From assembly GCA_017893485.1 (NCBI GenBank), contig CM030366.1:200007173-200071172 (forward strand): a stretch of 64,000 bases of DNA, given 5' to 3'. The notes below the pieces were generated by a model. The model searched no databases and was not told the origin of the DNA. It saw only the letters and a list, made by a program, of their open reading frames with translations. A program made the translations under genes and the position numbers. Below, one piece after another: positions 1 to 9,360 of this stretch; position 1 is the first letter of the stretch; every line of letters begins with the position of its first letter. Source of the stretch: Hemerocallis citrina (taxonomy: Eukaryota; Streptophyta; Magnoliopsida; Asparagales; Asphodelaceae).

Positions 1-253
1 ACATGTGACACATGTACACGTGTTATTCTCCTTCGCAAACATGTATACTCAGAAATCAGAATTGTGAACATTACTTTTAAGATGAAAAACATATCATTTC
101 TTTTCAATTTAGCTCTTCGAAAAGTGCGTTCAGATAGTGTATCTCTGTATTGTGCGGATTTTTACCTATCGCATAAACTTGTAAGGTTTTTTTTACACAA
201 TTGTAATATTAACTCCAATTAATTGATTTACATGGGTTCGCTCCTTATTGCAG

Positions 254-361
254 GTATGGGAGCATTGGAGCGACGGAAAGGTATTAGACATTATGGACCC
301 ATCCTTACTTGAAACTAATTCCAGAAATGAGGTAATGAGATGCATTCATATCTCCCTGTGT
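254..361 (+). pseudogene. Cysteine-rich receptor-like kinase (CRK) exon fragment
   Basis: About 36 codons read openly from 254 and resemble the late kinase subdomains of plant DUF26/CRK receptor kinases. The order is W-x2-W-x-D-G, then I-M-D-P-S-L, then N-E-V-x-R-C-I-H-I, as in the helix region before the family's L-L-C-V-Q motif. A good 3' splice site (pyrimidine/T-rich stretch ending TTGCAG at 248-253) sits directly before it, where CRK genes have an intron. The reading ends abruptly at about 361, where minus-strand copia integrase sequence begins, so the L-C-V-Q motif and C-terminus are absent. Upstream exons would lie left of the window; 1-253 looks like intron. This is a gene remnant cut by a transposon. 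The family call is fairly sure; expression cannot be judged. Confidence 0.65.
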
Positions 362-925
362 GACAATTTTGGTTTTGAAACAGTTTTCAACTAAGGCTTT
401 GAACCGTGGAAAAACTTTGGAGACGTCCGATTTACGGGTGAGGGGGTATAACCAGATGTAATGAGTATAGTGGTCAACAAAAATGATATAGTATTTGAAA
501 CAATCAATGGAATGAATTGGAGACGTCCACACATCAGAGAAACTAACTTGAAGCGGAGTAGTAGATATAATGCTGGATTGAGAAAAAGGAAACTTGTGAC
601 TTTTATTGCAATAACAGTCGTTGCAATGAATAGTTTTTGAAATAGATGAAGAAAATGCCAAAGAAAAGGTGGTCGCAATGTGTCGAAGAATGGACTCGGA
701 CGGATGACCTAGACGGTGGTGCCAATCAGTGGGAGAGGCTTTGACACTGGAGTAGGCGAATTTGGTGTTGGGGGGAAGGGATGATGTCGGCCATTCATAC
801 ACACCATCTCTAGTTCGTCCCTCTAGCAGTGTTGCCCCGGTCATTAAATCCTTCACATAAAAAGAAGTTGGTAAGAATTCAATGGATGTTTTATTTGTTT
901 GGGAAAATTGGGATATAGAAATCAA
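362..925 (-). pseudogene. Copia GAG-pre-integrase and partial integrase core
   Basis: The frame carries the HHCC zinc-binding region (W-H-H-R-L-G-H-P, then C-N-D-C near residue 101) and the start of the integrase core, D-V-W-T-S-P with the first catalytic aspartate. The region continues through F-V-D-H-Y-T-H-Y and F-K-A-L-V-E-N. The second catalytic aspartate region (D-N-G) is lost at the junction with the CRK fragment near 361, and the last residues of the open frame are out-of-frame sequence. Integrase would insert the cDNA; this copy cannot. Confidence 0.8.
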
Positions 926-933
926 ATTTCATT

Positions 934-1452
934 TCATATTTGGAACACACAAAACATCGTGTTTAAATGAATGAGAGGGAGTGTAAGAAAGAAAAAACCG
1001 ATGTGAGAGATAGGTAACCCAGTACCACCACCAATAACAATGTCATCAGGGCCGTCATATGGAGTATGAAGCGAGAGATTTTTCAAATCTACAGTGACGT
1101 GGTGAGAGGCCCCGGAATCAAGATGCCATGCGGTGCTGTCAGTGGAATTAGCAGTGGCCATGTGTGCCCGTGGTTGCCACTGGGGAGAGCGGCCGAATGT
1201 AGAGGCCAAAGACCGGGAGGCACTGTTGGTCGGAATCAGCTGAAAGAGAGGGCAGTTGGCTACGGTATGACCCTGAGCATGACATCCTTGGTACTTACCA
1301 AGATACGGACGGGGCGGGCGGCGTTGCGAGGGCCCATGGCTGACCGTAGTAGATGGGAAAGGGCCGGGTGGTGGTTGGTTTGGTGTCCATGAGGGACGGG
1401 AGACGGAGGTCCGAGATCTGCCGTTGTGATGGGCAGACAGAACATTAGCCAT
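934..1452 (-). pseudogene. Copia gag zinc knuckle plus aspartic protease
   Basis: This is the middle of the copia polyprotein. A degenerate CCHC knuckle lies at about residues 54-67. The Q-G-C-H-A-Q-G-H-x4-C part is kept, but the first cysteine appears replaced by tyrosine. The protease active-site motif W-H-L-D-S-G-A-S-H-H follows near residue 108, then an I-G-G-G-T-G stretch. In the family this protease cleaves the polyprotein inside virus-like particles. The open frame continues to about 934, and the integrase part begins nearby in a shifted frame. The knuckle substitution and frame break argue for loss of function. Confidence 0.8.
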
Positions 1453-1482
1453 GATCAGAGTGGAAGATAGGAGTGGTTGACT

Positions 1483-2151
1483 TTACTTGAGAGATAGTTC
1501 CCGATTGATGAGTTTCTCATAAAGTTCATCAAACGAGATAGGTGTGTCGCGGCCTTCAATAACGTCAACAATAGCCTTATAGTCATCATCGAGGCCATCA
1601 AGAATCTTCTCTATCAGATCCTCATGGTCCATTGGTTTGCCAAGTGCAGCAAGTTCATCAGAGCGGCACTTGATGAACTGCATATATTCGGAGATCGTCT
1701 GAGAACCTTTCACTGAGCATTTGATTTGATCCTTGAGTTGTTTGATGTGTCCACGGGTCGGGCGAGTATATGTGTTGTCAACTGTAAGCTAGGCATCGCG
1801 AAAGGTGGTGGCACTTTGGATAAGTGGAATCAAGGAAGATGAGAGCGAGCCGACAAGTGCGCCAAATAGTAGTTTGTCTTGTCGAACCCATGGTAGGTAA
1901 TCTGGATTAGGTGTGTTTGTATTGGAGATAGGGCACGGATGAGAACCATCGATGAATTTTTAGATGTCATAACCGACAAGAATGGCTTCCATTTGGAGTT
2001 TCCAAGCCAAGTAGTTTGTGGAAGTAAGTTTAACAATATTGTGGTGAGCAATATTGATGAGTTGGAGTTGGTGAGATGACTGACCGGAGTTTGGAAGAGT
2101 GACAATATGAGTGTCGGCAGCGGGGGAAAGTTGAGGTTGGTCATCAACCAT
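1483..2151 (-). pseudogene. Copia gag (UBN2-type), interrupted
   Basis: The start at 2151 opens a gag N-terminus with the plant copia signature L-T-S-T-N-Y-L-A-W-K at about residues 41-50. The frame stops at about 1960 after a G-Y-D-I stretch. Gag-like coding then continues downstream in the remaining frames: a block with W-V-R-Q-D-K-L-L-F-G-A-L near 1880-1850, and a UBN2-type block at 1483-1713 with S-E-Y-M-Q at about residues 7-11 and L-D-G-L-D-D-D-Y-K at about residues 38-46. It would encode the capsid-like protein of the element. At least one in-frame stop separates the blocks, so it is a pseudogene. Confidence 0.75.
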
Positions 2152-2232
2152 GATAAGGTGTGGTAGGAGGTGTGTTGTACGGGGAGGCCGGAATATTATA
2201 GAAGAAGAAGGACCGACTGTTCCGATACCATA

Positions 2233-2560
2233 TGATAACAGTTTAGAATTGATAAAATAGTGGTATATGTTTTCATTGTCAACAAAGAGAATAAATAGAT
2301 TACAAAAGAATTTGGAAACTAAGCTAAATGGGAAAGTAATTCTAATCTTAGGAAATACAGAGGAATGGGGAAACTAAGCTAAATGGAAAAGTAAACTAAG
2401 CTAAATTGGAAAGTAATTCTAATCTTAGGAAATACAAAGGAATGAGCAAACTAAGCTAAATAAGAAGGTAATTTAAATCAATGTGCTGAGCTATACAAAT
2501 AGAATATCAGCATGCAATATTCTAAATAAGGAGACTACCTTTTGATATCTCCGATAGATC
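2233..2560 (-). repeat. Probable 5' LTR of the left copia element
   Basis: Directly outside the primer-binding site, the minus strand reads an LTR-like 3' end (TGTTATCA at 2240-2233). The stretch contains two to three imperfect tandem copies of a roughly 70-bp unit with the words AACTAAGCTAAAT and GTAATTCTAATCTTAGGAAATAC (2325-2465). The outer boundary is not clear, and I place it before homology to the SKP1 3' flank starts near 2570. No second LTR copy exists in the window to confirm the length. Confidence 0.5.
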
Positions 2561-2569
2561 CATCATTTG

Positions 2570-3620
2570 AGTAATTTCAGTGAAAGTGGTGTATTGGCAT
2601 CTTATTCTTTGATTCCTAGTAATGTAGCTTATGTAATAACATGCATGCATGCCAGTTATTTACCAAACATTCATTAATTGTTTTGATCTTTTGTTTTTAT
2701 GTTTCACGGTACTGGCCTTTGATTTTAATTTTGGGCAGATTTGTTTGGTTCGTTATAGTATGAGGAGAGCGAGTTTTTGGTTCTTATGTAACTTAGTTGG
2801 GTCTGTCTGCTAAGATGTCTACTTCACAATGTTGCAGTTGGATTGAAGAAGATTCAATCTGTGTCATTTTCCCAGTCATGAATATGAATCAAGTCACTAT
2901 TGTTTGATATATGGTCGAGGAACAGGGCATGTTAAGTTGTTTGAGTTTTGATGTTGGAAGGAGAAGAGGAGGCAGGAAAAAAAACCACTGTAAAAAGAGA
3001 AAAGAAAGACAAATGTATGGATAAGCAATGAAGTACAATTGTCTGTTATTGTTTTTTTTTTCTTTTCTCCGTTGTATGATCACGAAACCATAAAAAGGCG
3101 AAGATTGGGGAGAAGAGCAACCAAGCTTCCTCTGCAGCTTCTTCCGTTCATGACTTCATTCATGATTCATATGATTTGGTACAAAAATCTATGATCCATA
3201 TTATCCTTTTTTATTTCTATTAACATATTAGATATAAATCTCATAGTATACATTAGTAACTAAAAACTTCTATAGTAAGTAGTATGTTAAGACCTTCCAT
3301 ATGAGCCACATCTCATGTACTTCTAGTATTTGGTTTATTGTAGATGGTGTGATGGTTCTGTAGTTACAATCAAGCTGGTTAATTTCTCCAACTTCATAAT
3401 TTTGATTATAGTTTATATTTTCTTTTGAACTCCAGAGGCTAAAGCAAAAAAATAGTATTCTGTCTATAGCTATATTATTGAGTATTCTGTTTCACCAATA
3501 GCACATTATCACACAAACTCCTTAGTTGTGCACCATTGCAAAGGGCACGGAAAGGATTGATCAATCCAAGTTTGTTTGAAATAAGATGTGTCGAAAGAGA
3601 ACTGTACGTGACATGAACCA
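2570..3620 (+). repeat. Orphan copy of the SKP1 3'-flanking sequence
   Basis: This block has no coding region. It matches in order the sequence downstream of SKP1 gene 1 (about 5100-5530) and the reverse complement of 56110-55270 downstream of SKP1 gene 2. Shared landmarks are ATTCCTAGTAATGTAGCT (near 2620), TAGTATGAGGAGAG (near 2757), a block ending AAGCTGGTTAATTTCT (near 3375), and TTAGTTGTGCA followed by AAAGGGCAC (near 3525-3545). It therefore looks like the downstream flank of a third SKP1 copy whose coding part is missing or lies beyond the copia element. Confidence 0.7.
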
Positions 3621-3700
3621 TTGTGATTTGTACCCAACAATATACATACCACAGTGCATTCATCGTGATTTGTACCCAACAACATACATACCACAGTGCT
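3621..3700 (+). repeat. Short tandem duplication, unit about 42 bp
   Basis: The unit GTGATTTGTACCCAACAA(T/C)A, followed by TACATACCACAGTGC, occurs twice in a row with one base difference. It lies between the orphan SKP1 flank and the upstream region of SKP1 gene 1. Confidence 0.85.
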
Positions 3701-4264
3701 GAGTGCGGCGCAAGCCATGACTCTTATAACAGTAATTTCTATTCCCCACTCAAAACTGTAGGAATCCAACTCACAACCAATTCTATATTTGCTTTTTTTA
3801 CACTCTGAGAGCATGTGCAGTGAAAGAAAAATTTTTAAATTAGGATTTGTAGGGCTTAACCTTAGATTAGAGGGAGCCCTTCAAGAAATTCTCGACGGCA
3901 ACAGACAGAACCCGGTGCCGAGGAGGGGCTTTGGAAATAGTTTTCAACCAGCAATTGACGCGGCTCGGTTATTACCTCATTAGCTGCATCGTTGCCCCAA
4001 GCACAAAGATGCTTCCCATCGTCTGTCCCCCTCTCTTATTTATACCCGCGGCTCGCTCTCCTTTCGCATCATCCGCCCGATATGGGACTATTCTCACAAA
4101 AAATTTAGTGGATCACAAGTGGATCTTGAAGGATCTAACCCGAATCTGACTGGTTGCCGCCTCCTATATTCAGTTTATACTATACTATTTATATTTATCT
4201 AATCACACGGTCAAAAAGGTAGATAAAAATCAATCAACCATATATAGAGTCTAGAAAGAAATTA
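3701..4264. other. Upstream region of SKP1 gene 1, no gene seen
   Basis: No convincing coding sequence. Short open frames here have no recognisable domain. Positions 4079-4097 contain a 19-base word identical to one in the TRIM LTR at 61233-61251 (see findings). The region probably holds distal promoter sequence. Confidence 0.5.
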
Positions 4265-4270
4265 GGGTTT

Positions 4271-4288
4271 TATAAAAAGTTATAAATA
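4271..4288 (+). promoter_or_regulatory. TATA-like boxes of SKP1 gene 1
   Basis: TATAAAA at 4271 and TATAAATA at 4281-4288 lie about 75-95 bp before the ATG. A matching TATAAA lies about 90 bp before the ATG of SKP1 gene 2, also next to AAACCCTA/AGGGTTT-like sequence, so the arrangement is conserved between the two copies. Confidence 0.6.
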
Positions 4289-4364
4289 ACATACCCAGCC
4301 ACCCCCACCTCCTTTTAATAATTAATCTCATCAGCCGGGTATCCTCTCAGAATTAATCTCAGCC

Positions 4365-4904
4365 ATGGCAAGTGAATCGCAATCCGAAATCCAGAAGGCT
4401 CTTACTGCTGAATCAAACGATGATCAAGTCCCTGAAAAGGTGAACCTCTTCACCTCCGACAACGAAACCTTCGTGGTTCCCTCATCCCACGCGTCACGCT
4501 CTGAAACCATCAAGAAGCTCATCAAAGACGGCTGGGCCAACGGCTCTGACTCCGTTCTCCCCCTCCCCAGAGTCAGCAGCGCCACTCTCGTCAAGATCAT
4601 CGAGTACTGGAGCCACACTAACGTCAGCAACGAGTCATCATCATCATCATCATCATCTTCCAAGATGTCGGATTGGGAGAAGGAGTTTGTGAAGAAGATG
4701 GGGAAAGATGATCTTTCAGAGGTGCTGTTGGCAGCCAACTACATGGCAGAGAATTCTCTGTTCGATTTGATTTCCGAGGAGGTGGAAGACAGGATCAAGG
4801 GCATGACCGTGGAGCAGTGCAGAGAGTTTATGGGTATAGAGGACGATTTTACTCCCGAGGAGGAGAAGAAAATTAGAGACTATCTCGACTTGTTGTTGAC
4901 GTAG
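4365..4904 (+). CDS. SKP1-like protein, copy 1
   Basis: A 179-residue SKP1/ASK-type protein with no intron. In this family it bridges cullin-1 and F-box proteins in SCF ubiquitin ligases in nucleus and cytosol. Residues about 26-85 form the BTB/POZ-like Skp1 fold, with L-F-T-S-D-N-E-T-F, S-E-T-I-K-K-L-I and L-P-L-P-R-V. A low-complexity serine run (about 91-99, TCA repeats at 4638-4655) replaces the usual linker. The C-terminal Skp1 dimerisation/F-box-binding region follows (W-E-K-E-F, L-L-A-A-N-Y, M-T-V-E-Q-C-R-E, D-F-T-P-E-E-E). It is slightly longer than typical plant SKP1 (about 160). The start fits a good context (GCCATGGC). Oddity: the last residues are D-Y-L-D-L-L-L-T instead of the family's conserved W-A-F-E ending, by substitutions and not frameshift. 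It may be a diverged paralogue with altered F-box binding. Confidence 0.92.
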   Translation: MASESQSEIQKALTAESNDDQVPEKVNLFTSDNETFVVPSSHASRSETIKKLIKDGWANGSDSVLPLPRVSSATLVKIIEYWSHTNVSNESSSSSSSSSKMSDWEKEFVKKMGKDDLSEVLLAANYMAENSLFDLISEEVEDRIKGMTVEQCREFMGIEDDFTPEEEKKIRDYLDLLLT

Positions 4905-5049
4905 GCGCCTAGCTAGCTAGCTTCTTTTTAATTTGCTTTATTTATTATTGTTTTTAGATTGGACAAATTTTTAATCAAATACTTTTTATTTCTAAAAGAA
5001 ACTTGCATGACCTATATATTCAGAAAATATTTGTATGAATTATTTAATT

Positions 5050-5055
5050 AATAAA
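5050..5055 (+). terminator. Putative polyadenylation signal, SKP1 gene 1
   Basis: AATAAA lies about 146 bp after the stop codon in an AT-rich 3' region. The surrounding sequence (a TTTTTAGATTGGACAAATTTT block and TATATATTCAGAAAATATTTGTA) is also found after SKP1 gene 2, so this is shared 3' UTR sequence. Confidence 0.5.
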
Positions 5056-5089
5056 ATTTTCTTCTTTTAGGCGTTGGTTGGTTTGAATT

Positions 5090-5560
5090 TGAGTAGTTTC
5101 ATTGTATCCGACACAGCCGTGCACTATTCATTATTCCTAGTAATGTAGCTAATATTATACATATCGGTTATTTGCAAAACCCGTTTATACCTTTTACTTG
5201 ATCTGTTCCTCCTTATGTTTCAAGATATTCCTCTGAGTTTAATTTTGATAACACAGATTGATTTTAATTGTTTCGTTATAATTTGTTTGTTCAACTGTCA
5301 TGTGGTTGGCAATTTTGAATAGATAGATAGAAACTGGAAGTTGTTTGTATATTAGTATCATACTCTATGAAGAGAACAAGTTTTTGGTTCTCACACAAAT
5401 AAATTAATTCCTTTGGTGGAGTATACAAAGAATCAATTAATGAGAAAAATTGTAGAAATATATACACAATAGTTGAGATAGAATTTGTTTGAAATAGGGT
5501 GTGTGTCGAGACAAGGGGATATTTTGTTGGTTGCGAGAGAACTTCACACAAATTCCAGTT
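5090..5560 (+). repeat. SKP1 3'-flank homology block, copy next to gene 1
   Basis: Matches 2600-3580 and the reverse complement of 55270-56110 in patches. The clearest is TTTGTTTGAAATAGGGTGTG followed by TGTCGAGACA at 5489-5518, which appears reversed at 55290-55320. No coding potential. Confidence 0.7.
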
Positions 5561-5662
5561 GCATTGGTTGAAAAATTATTGAATCTATTCCATTTTTTAT
5601 AAGTTGCTTAAACAATCCAAGATGGAATTATATCATTGTTGTTGCTTGATGAACATGCTACG

Positions 5663-5676
5663 CAGTGGCGGAGCTA

Positions 5677-5719
<43 letters not shown>

Positions 5720-5891
5720 AAAATCGAAAATTTCCTTAAAATTTTTGAAATTTTTTTAAAACCCCCCCTTAAATCTATTAAATTTTATTATTTGGCCTCC
5801 CTAAAATTATGAAAAAATACCTATATATTGATATATAGTTATAGAATTTTTTCTTGGCCCCCTGAAAATTTTGTTCTGGCTTCGCTCCCTG
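5663..5891. mobile_element. hAT-like MITE with a 39-nt poly-C tract
   Basis: The element starts CAGTGGCGGAGC and ends GGCTTCGCTCCCTG, giving imperfect hAT-type terminal inverted repeats that begin CAG. It is flanked by 8-bp duplications that match at 7 of 8 bases (ATGCTACG at 5655-5662, ATTCTACG at 5892-5899), the length expected for hAT transposition. No coding sequence, so it is non-autonomous. The C run at 5679-5717 is 39 nt in this assembly; its true length may be uncertain. Confidence 0.8.
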
Positions 5892-5899
5892 ATTCTACG

Positions 5900-6553
5900 G
5901 TTAGCGGTAAAATTCAACCAAAAAGCTTACATATTTATCAAGAAGGTAATGAGCTGACAGATGAGATGGCAAGTTCAAGAATTTATAATTAGGAGTGAAT
6001 TTCGACCTCATATGATTAAATTATCCAATGGTAGTCATTGCGTTGAAGATTAAATTAGAAATAGTTTTGCTGTGTCAAAAAAGCGATATGCCACTTAGTA
6101 TTTACTGGTTCACGCATACATGTCCACAGTTCAAATTTTCTCATATTACCGGCAAATGGGAATTTTCTCAAAACTAAATTGTTAATGCAGAAAATAGATC
6201 AATTATCAAATTATATGGCACTTGCAAGGAACAGAAAATACGTAACAGAACGAAAAAGACCACATGATTCTGTGCACTGCACATGCTAAAATTGTAGTAA
6301 GTATAAATACAGAAGGTGGAATTAAAGTGGTGAGATCAAGATGAAGCAATAGAAAGGGTTGTGGAGTGTTACCAGTTAGCAGTACCATCGTTTAATCGAA
6401 TGAAACACGAAACAATTTTAGTAGGGTTGGGAAGGAGATGCTTAATGAGGTATACATGACTGTAGCTAGTCTTTACTCACACACATATATTACTTATTAC
6501 CTTTAATTTTTATTAAAAACACAAAATTTACTAATATTTAGCTTGATATGTAC
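5900..6553. other. Intergenic, nothing recognised
   Basis: AT-rich sequence with no domain-bearing frame and no repeat related to the rest of the window. The right end (TGCATCTTTGG from 6554) is the target-site duplication of the following LINE. Confidence 0.5.
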
Positions 6554-6835
6554 TGCATCTTTGGTTAGTTTTTTTTTTGAGGGAAAAGGTGGAATAGGGC
6601 CACCATGTTTCATTAATAAGCAGTTAATAAAACAACCCCGGCGTACCGGGAGAAAACAACAATACTAAACAAAAGTACAATGCAGAAAGAAAAAGAAAGA
6701 AAACAAACATACACCCCCAACAAACCCTGGGGGCTGGGTCAAACTACTCAAACATCAAGCAACTAGAGAGTACAGTAGGTTGAAACAAAACCACAAGCTG
6801 GCATAGGCACTGTCATGACTGGTGAAGCCAGTCCC

Positions 6836-7298
6836 TCAGTCCAGCGTCGGCCCGATCTCAACCTCCTCATCATCAAACTCCTCTACCTGGAATACTCTGG
6901 CTATCCTTCCTCTTGCCCCTGTGGCCACAGCTGTAGCCCAAAAAGAGATAAGATGCATGATGTGAGACAAGTTACCAGAAATACTATTACATGAAGCACG
7001 AAAATAAAAATTATTTCTGTCAAGCCATAACACCCAAGTTGTTGCCGCTATAGCGATGTACCACGCGTCCTTCATGTCATGTTGAATCGTTGTAAATTTG
7101 GAGCCAATCCACAAATCCTCATATACACAGGGGTAGTCGCATGTTCCTAGGGCTCGGAGTACCTCAACCATAGTTGTCTTACTTCTGGGGCAGTGAATGA
7201 AAAGGTGGTTTAGATCTTCCACATGTGCGTTGCAGAAACCACAGTTGGTCGCCACCTGTAGTTGTCTTTTGGCAAGGTTTTGCCTAGTGAGGATAGCA
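6836..7298 (-). pseudogene. LINE ORF2 C-terminal zf-RVT domain
   Basis: This is the continuation of ORF2 beyond the solo LTR. The zinc-binding pattern C-x2-C with H-L-F-I-H-C (near residues 33-52) is the zf-RVT domain found at the end of plant L1 ORF2. The W-V-L-W-L-D-R-N motif follows near residue 98. The ORF ends at 6836 after an acidic tail. The 3' UTR (6574-6835) contains the reversed poly(A) end. Confidence 0.85.
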
Positions 7299-7783
7299 TT
7301 ATTTGTAGAACTCCGTATTTTCAAATATTATTTTAATTATTTGAAAATGAATTTAAATGAGTTTTGAGGATTTAATTGATATTTTCCTAGAAGGTTTATC
7401 TTTTGTACACGTGCAAAACACGTGCAAATGACTTTTGAGATGTTTGAAAAATTAAGATTTCTTTATGAAAAATCATTATTTATTATTTTGGAATTATGTA
7501 GTATTTTTCCGGATTTTTCTGAATTTAATTAGTACTATTTGCAAATTTTAAGAAAAGAAGGACCTTTTTGTAAAATTGACATTTTTAAGGGCTAAGGTGC
7601 AAAATTGGCATTCTGGACGTTTTAAACAGTATTGGTTAAGATTTAGAAGTATATTTTCTATTAAATCCTAATTTTAATGAATTTTGGATGAGTTTCCAAG
7701 AGTAGATAGATATATATAAAATTGTATTTTGAAGGGATTGTTTTGCAAATGTATTTGGAAACCCTAGAACCTAATTCCCGGCC

Positions 7784-7791
7784 TATATAAA
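7784..7791 (+). promoter_or_regulatory. TATA box in the solo LTR
   Basis: CTATATAAAG precedes a short leader and a strong 5' splice-like site AAAG|GTGAGTG with GT at 7913-7914. The same TATA and donor-like site are kept in both LTRs of the full-length relative on the minus strand (TATA near 21211-21217 and 25746-25752). Confidence 0.65.
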
Positions 7792-8384
7792 GAGAGTTGC
7801 AGCCGTCATTCGCTGCATAACTCAGATTTCATTATATTATTTTCTTGGTGATTGGAGAAGGAGTTTGGATCTAGCAAAGGAAGGCTTTTGTGGATTCTTC
7901 TTGCTTCTAAAGGTGAGTGATATGAACTTAGTTTTGTTAGTGTGTATGATGGTGTGCTGTTTTGTTTGATGTATCCGTATCTTGTATGTGATCGATGCAA
8001 TAGTCGTTATTCGTATTACGCATGAGAAATCCACGAATGTTTAGTAGATCTTGTTTAACAAATTCTTTATTGATCGAAAACATGTTAAGATTAAAGTATG
8101 GTTTGATCGGATGTATGAACATCTGGATCTTGTGTTTATAATCAGATCTCGGTTATTATTGGTGGAAGAATTAAGTATTAAGGAAACCCTAATGTAAGAT
8201 TTAGGAATTTGAGAACAAGAGAATTGAGTTTTGAGTTATTGAATGATTGAATAATGGATCTGCAATGAAGAAGTAATCGAGATTGTCATTTTACATGATT
8301 AAGAATTATTTTCATGAACAAGAACCTTTAGAAAACTCCAGTTTTGATCTTTGTATTCAGACCTAACTTATGCAAACTGTAGGC

Positions 8385-9060
8385 CGACAGTCGACTGGTC
8401 TACTATTCAGTCGACTGGTACGATCCAGCTGCTGTATCTTTAGTTTTTCTCGAAAATCCGTTCTGGACAGTCGACTTAGACCCTTCTCAGTCGACTGGTA
8501 CACTTAGAATTTATTTTTCAAAGTTATCGTAGAATTTCTCTCGGGTAAGTCGACTTATGTTTTTATAAGTCGACTTATGTTCTTATGAGTCGACTTATGT
8601 CTCCTTTAAGTCAACTTATGTTTTCTATAAGTCGACTTATGATCTGGTAAGTCTACTTATGATTTTTATAAGTCATCTTATGTTTTGATAAGTCTACTTA
8701 TGATTTTTATAAGTCATCTTATGTTTTGATAAGTCTACTTATGATTTTTATAAGTCATCTTATGTTTTGATAAGTCTACTTATGATTTTTATAAGTCATC
8801 TTATGTTTTGATAAGTCTACTTATAATTTCTATAAGTCATCTTATATTGTTGATAAGTCAACTTATGTTTTTATAAGTCATCTTATACTGTTAGCACTTG
8901 GAATGTTTCTTGAGAATTATTGATAATTGTCTCGAGTAAGTCGACTGATGGTTTTCTTGAGTCGACTTACTGCACTTGTTATAATCTTGGATATTGGTTC
9001 TCGGGGCAGTCGACTTACTGTCGCATAAGTCGACTGGTTCTGATGAGTTTTCATAATCTT
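8385..9060 (+). repeat. GTCGAC palindrome and 20-bp-unit array
   Basis: Many copies of C/AAGTCGACTG/T, for example near 8387, 8408, 8470 and 8490. An array of about 20-bp units follows at 8548-8890, with AAGTCGACTTATG decaying to AAGTCTACTTATG and AAGTCATCTTATG. The array recurs in the related LTRs at 20195-20750 and 24730-25290. Confidence 0.9.
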
Positions 9061-9069
9061 GAGTGTTCT

Positions 9070-9360
9070 TTCAGTCTTTAGTTTGTTTGTAGATGAATAT
9101 ATTCGTCGGTGTCTTGGCATATCGGGTTCGTATTCGATCTATACCTTCTTAGTTTGTTTGTAGATGGATATGTTCGTCGGTGTCTTGGCATACCGGGTTC
9201 GTATTCGATCTATACCTTCTTAGTTTGTTTGTAGATGGATATGTTCGTCGGTGTCTTGGCATACCGGGTTCGTATTCGATCTATACCTTCTTAGTTTGTT
9301 TGTAGATGGATATGTTCGTCGGTGTCTTGGCATACCGAGTTCGTATTCGATCTATATTAT
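9070..9360 (+). repeat. 72-bp tandem repeat, about four copies
   Basis: TTAGTTTGTTTGTAGATG recurs at 72-bp spacing (near 9077, 9149, 9221, 9293), with units nearly identical. The related LTRs carry the same array with an 86-87-bp period. Confidence 0.9.

Larger units (their letters stand above)
362..2232 (-). mobile_element. Ty1/copia retrotransposon, truncated and decayed internal region
   Basis: Reading right to left, the order is primer-binding site, gag, zinc knuckle, protease, GAG-pre-integrase, then a partial integrase core. This is the copia order and the domains look RE1-like. A primer-binding site lies at 2219-2230 on the minus strand and matches the initiator-Met-type TGGTATCAGAGC at 10 of 12 positions. 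The internal region stops inside integrase at about 362 where it meets the CRK exon fragment, so reverse transcriptase, RNase H and the 3' LTR are missing. Several stops and frame changes make it non-functional. Components are listed separately. Confidence 0.85.
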
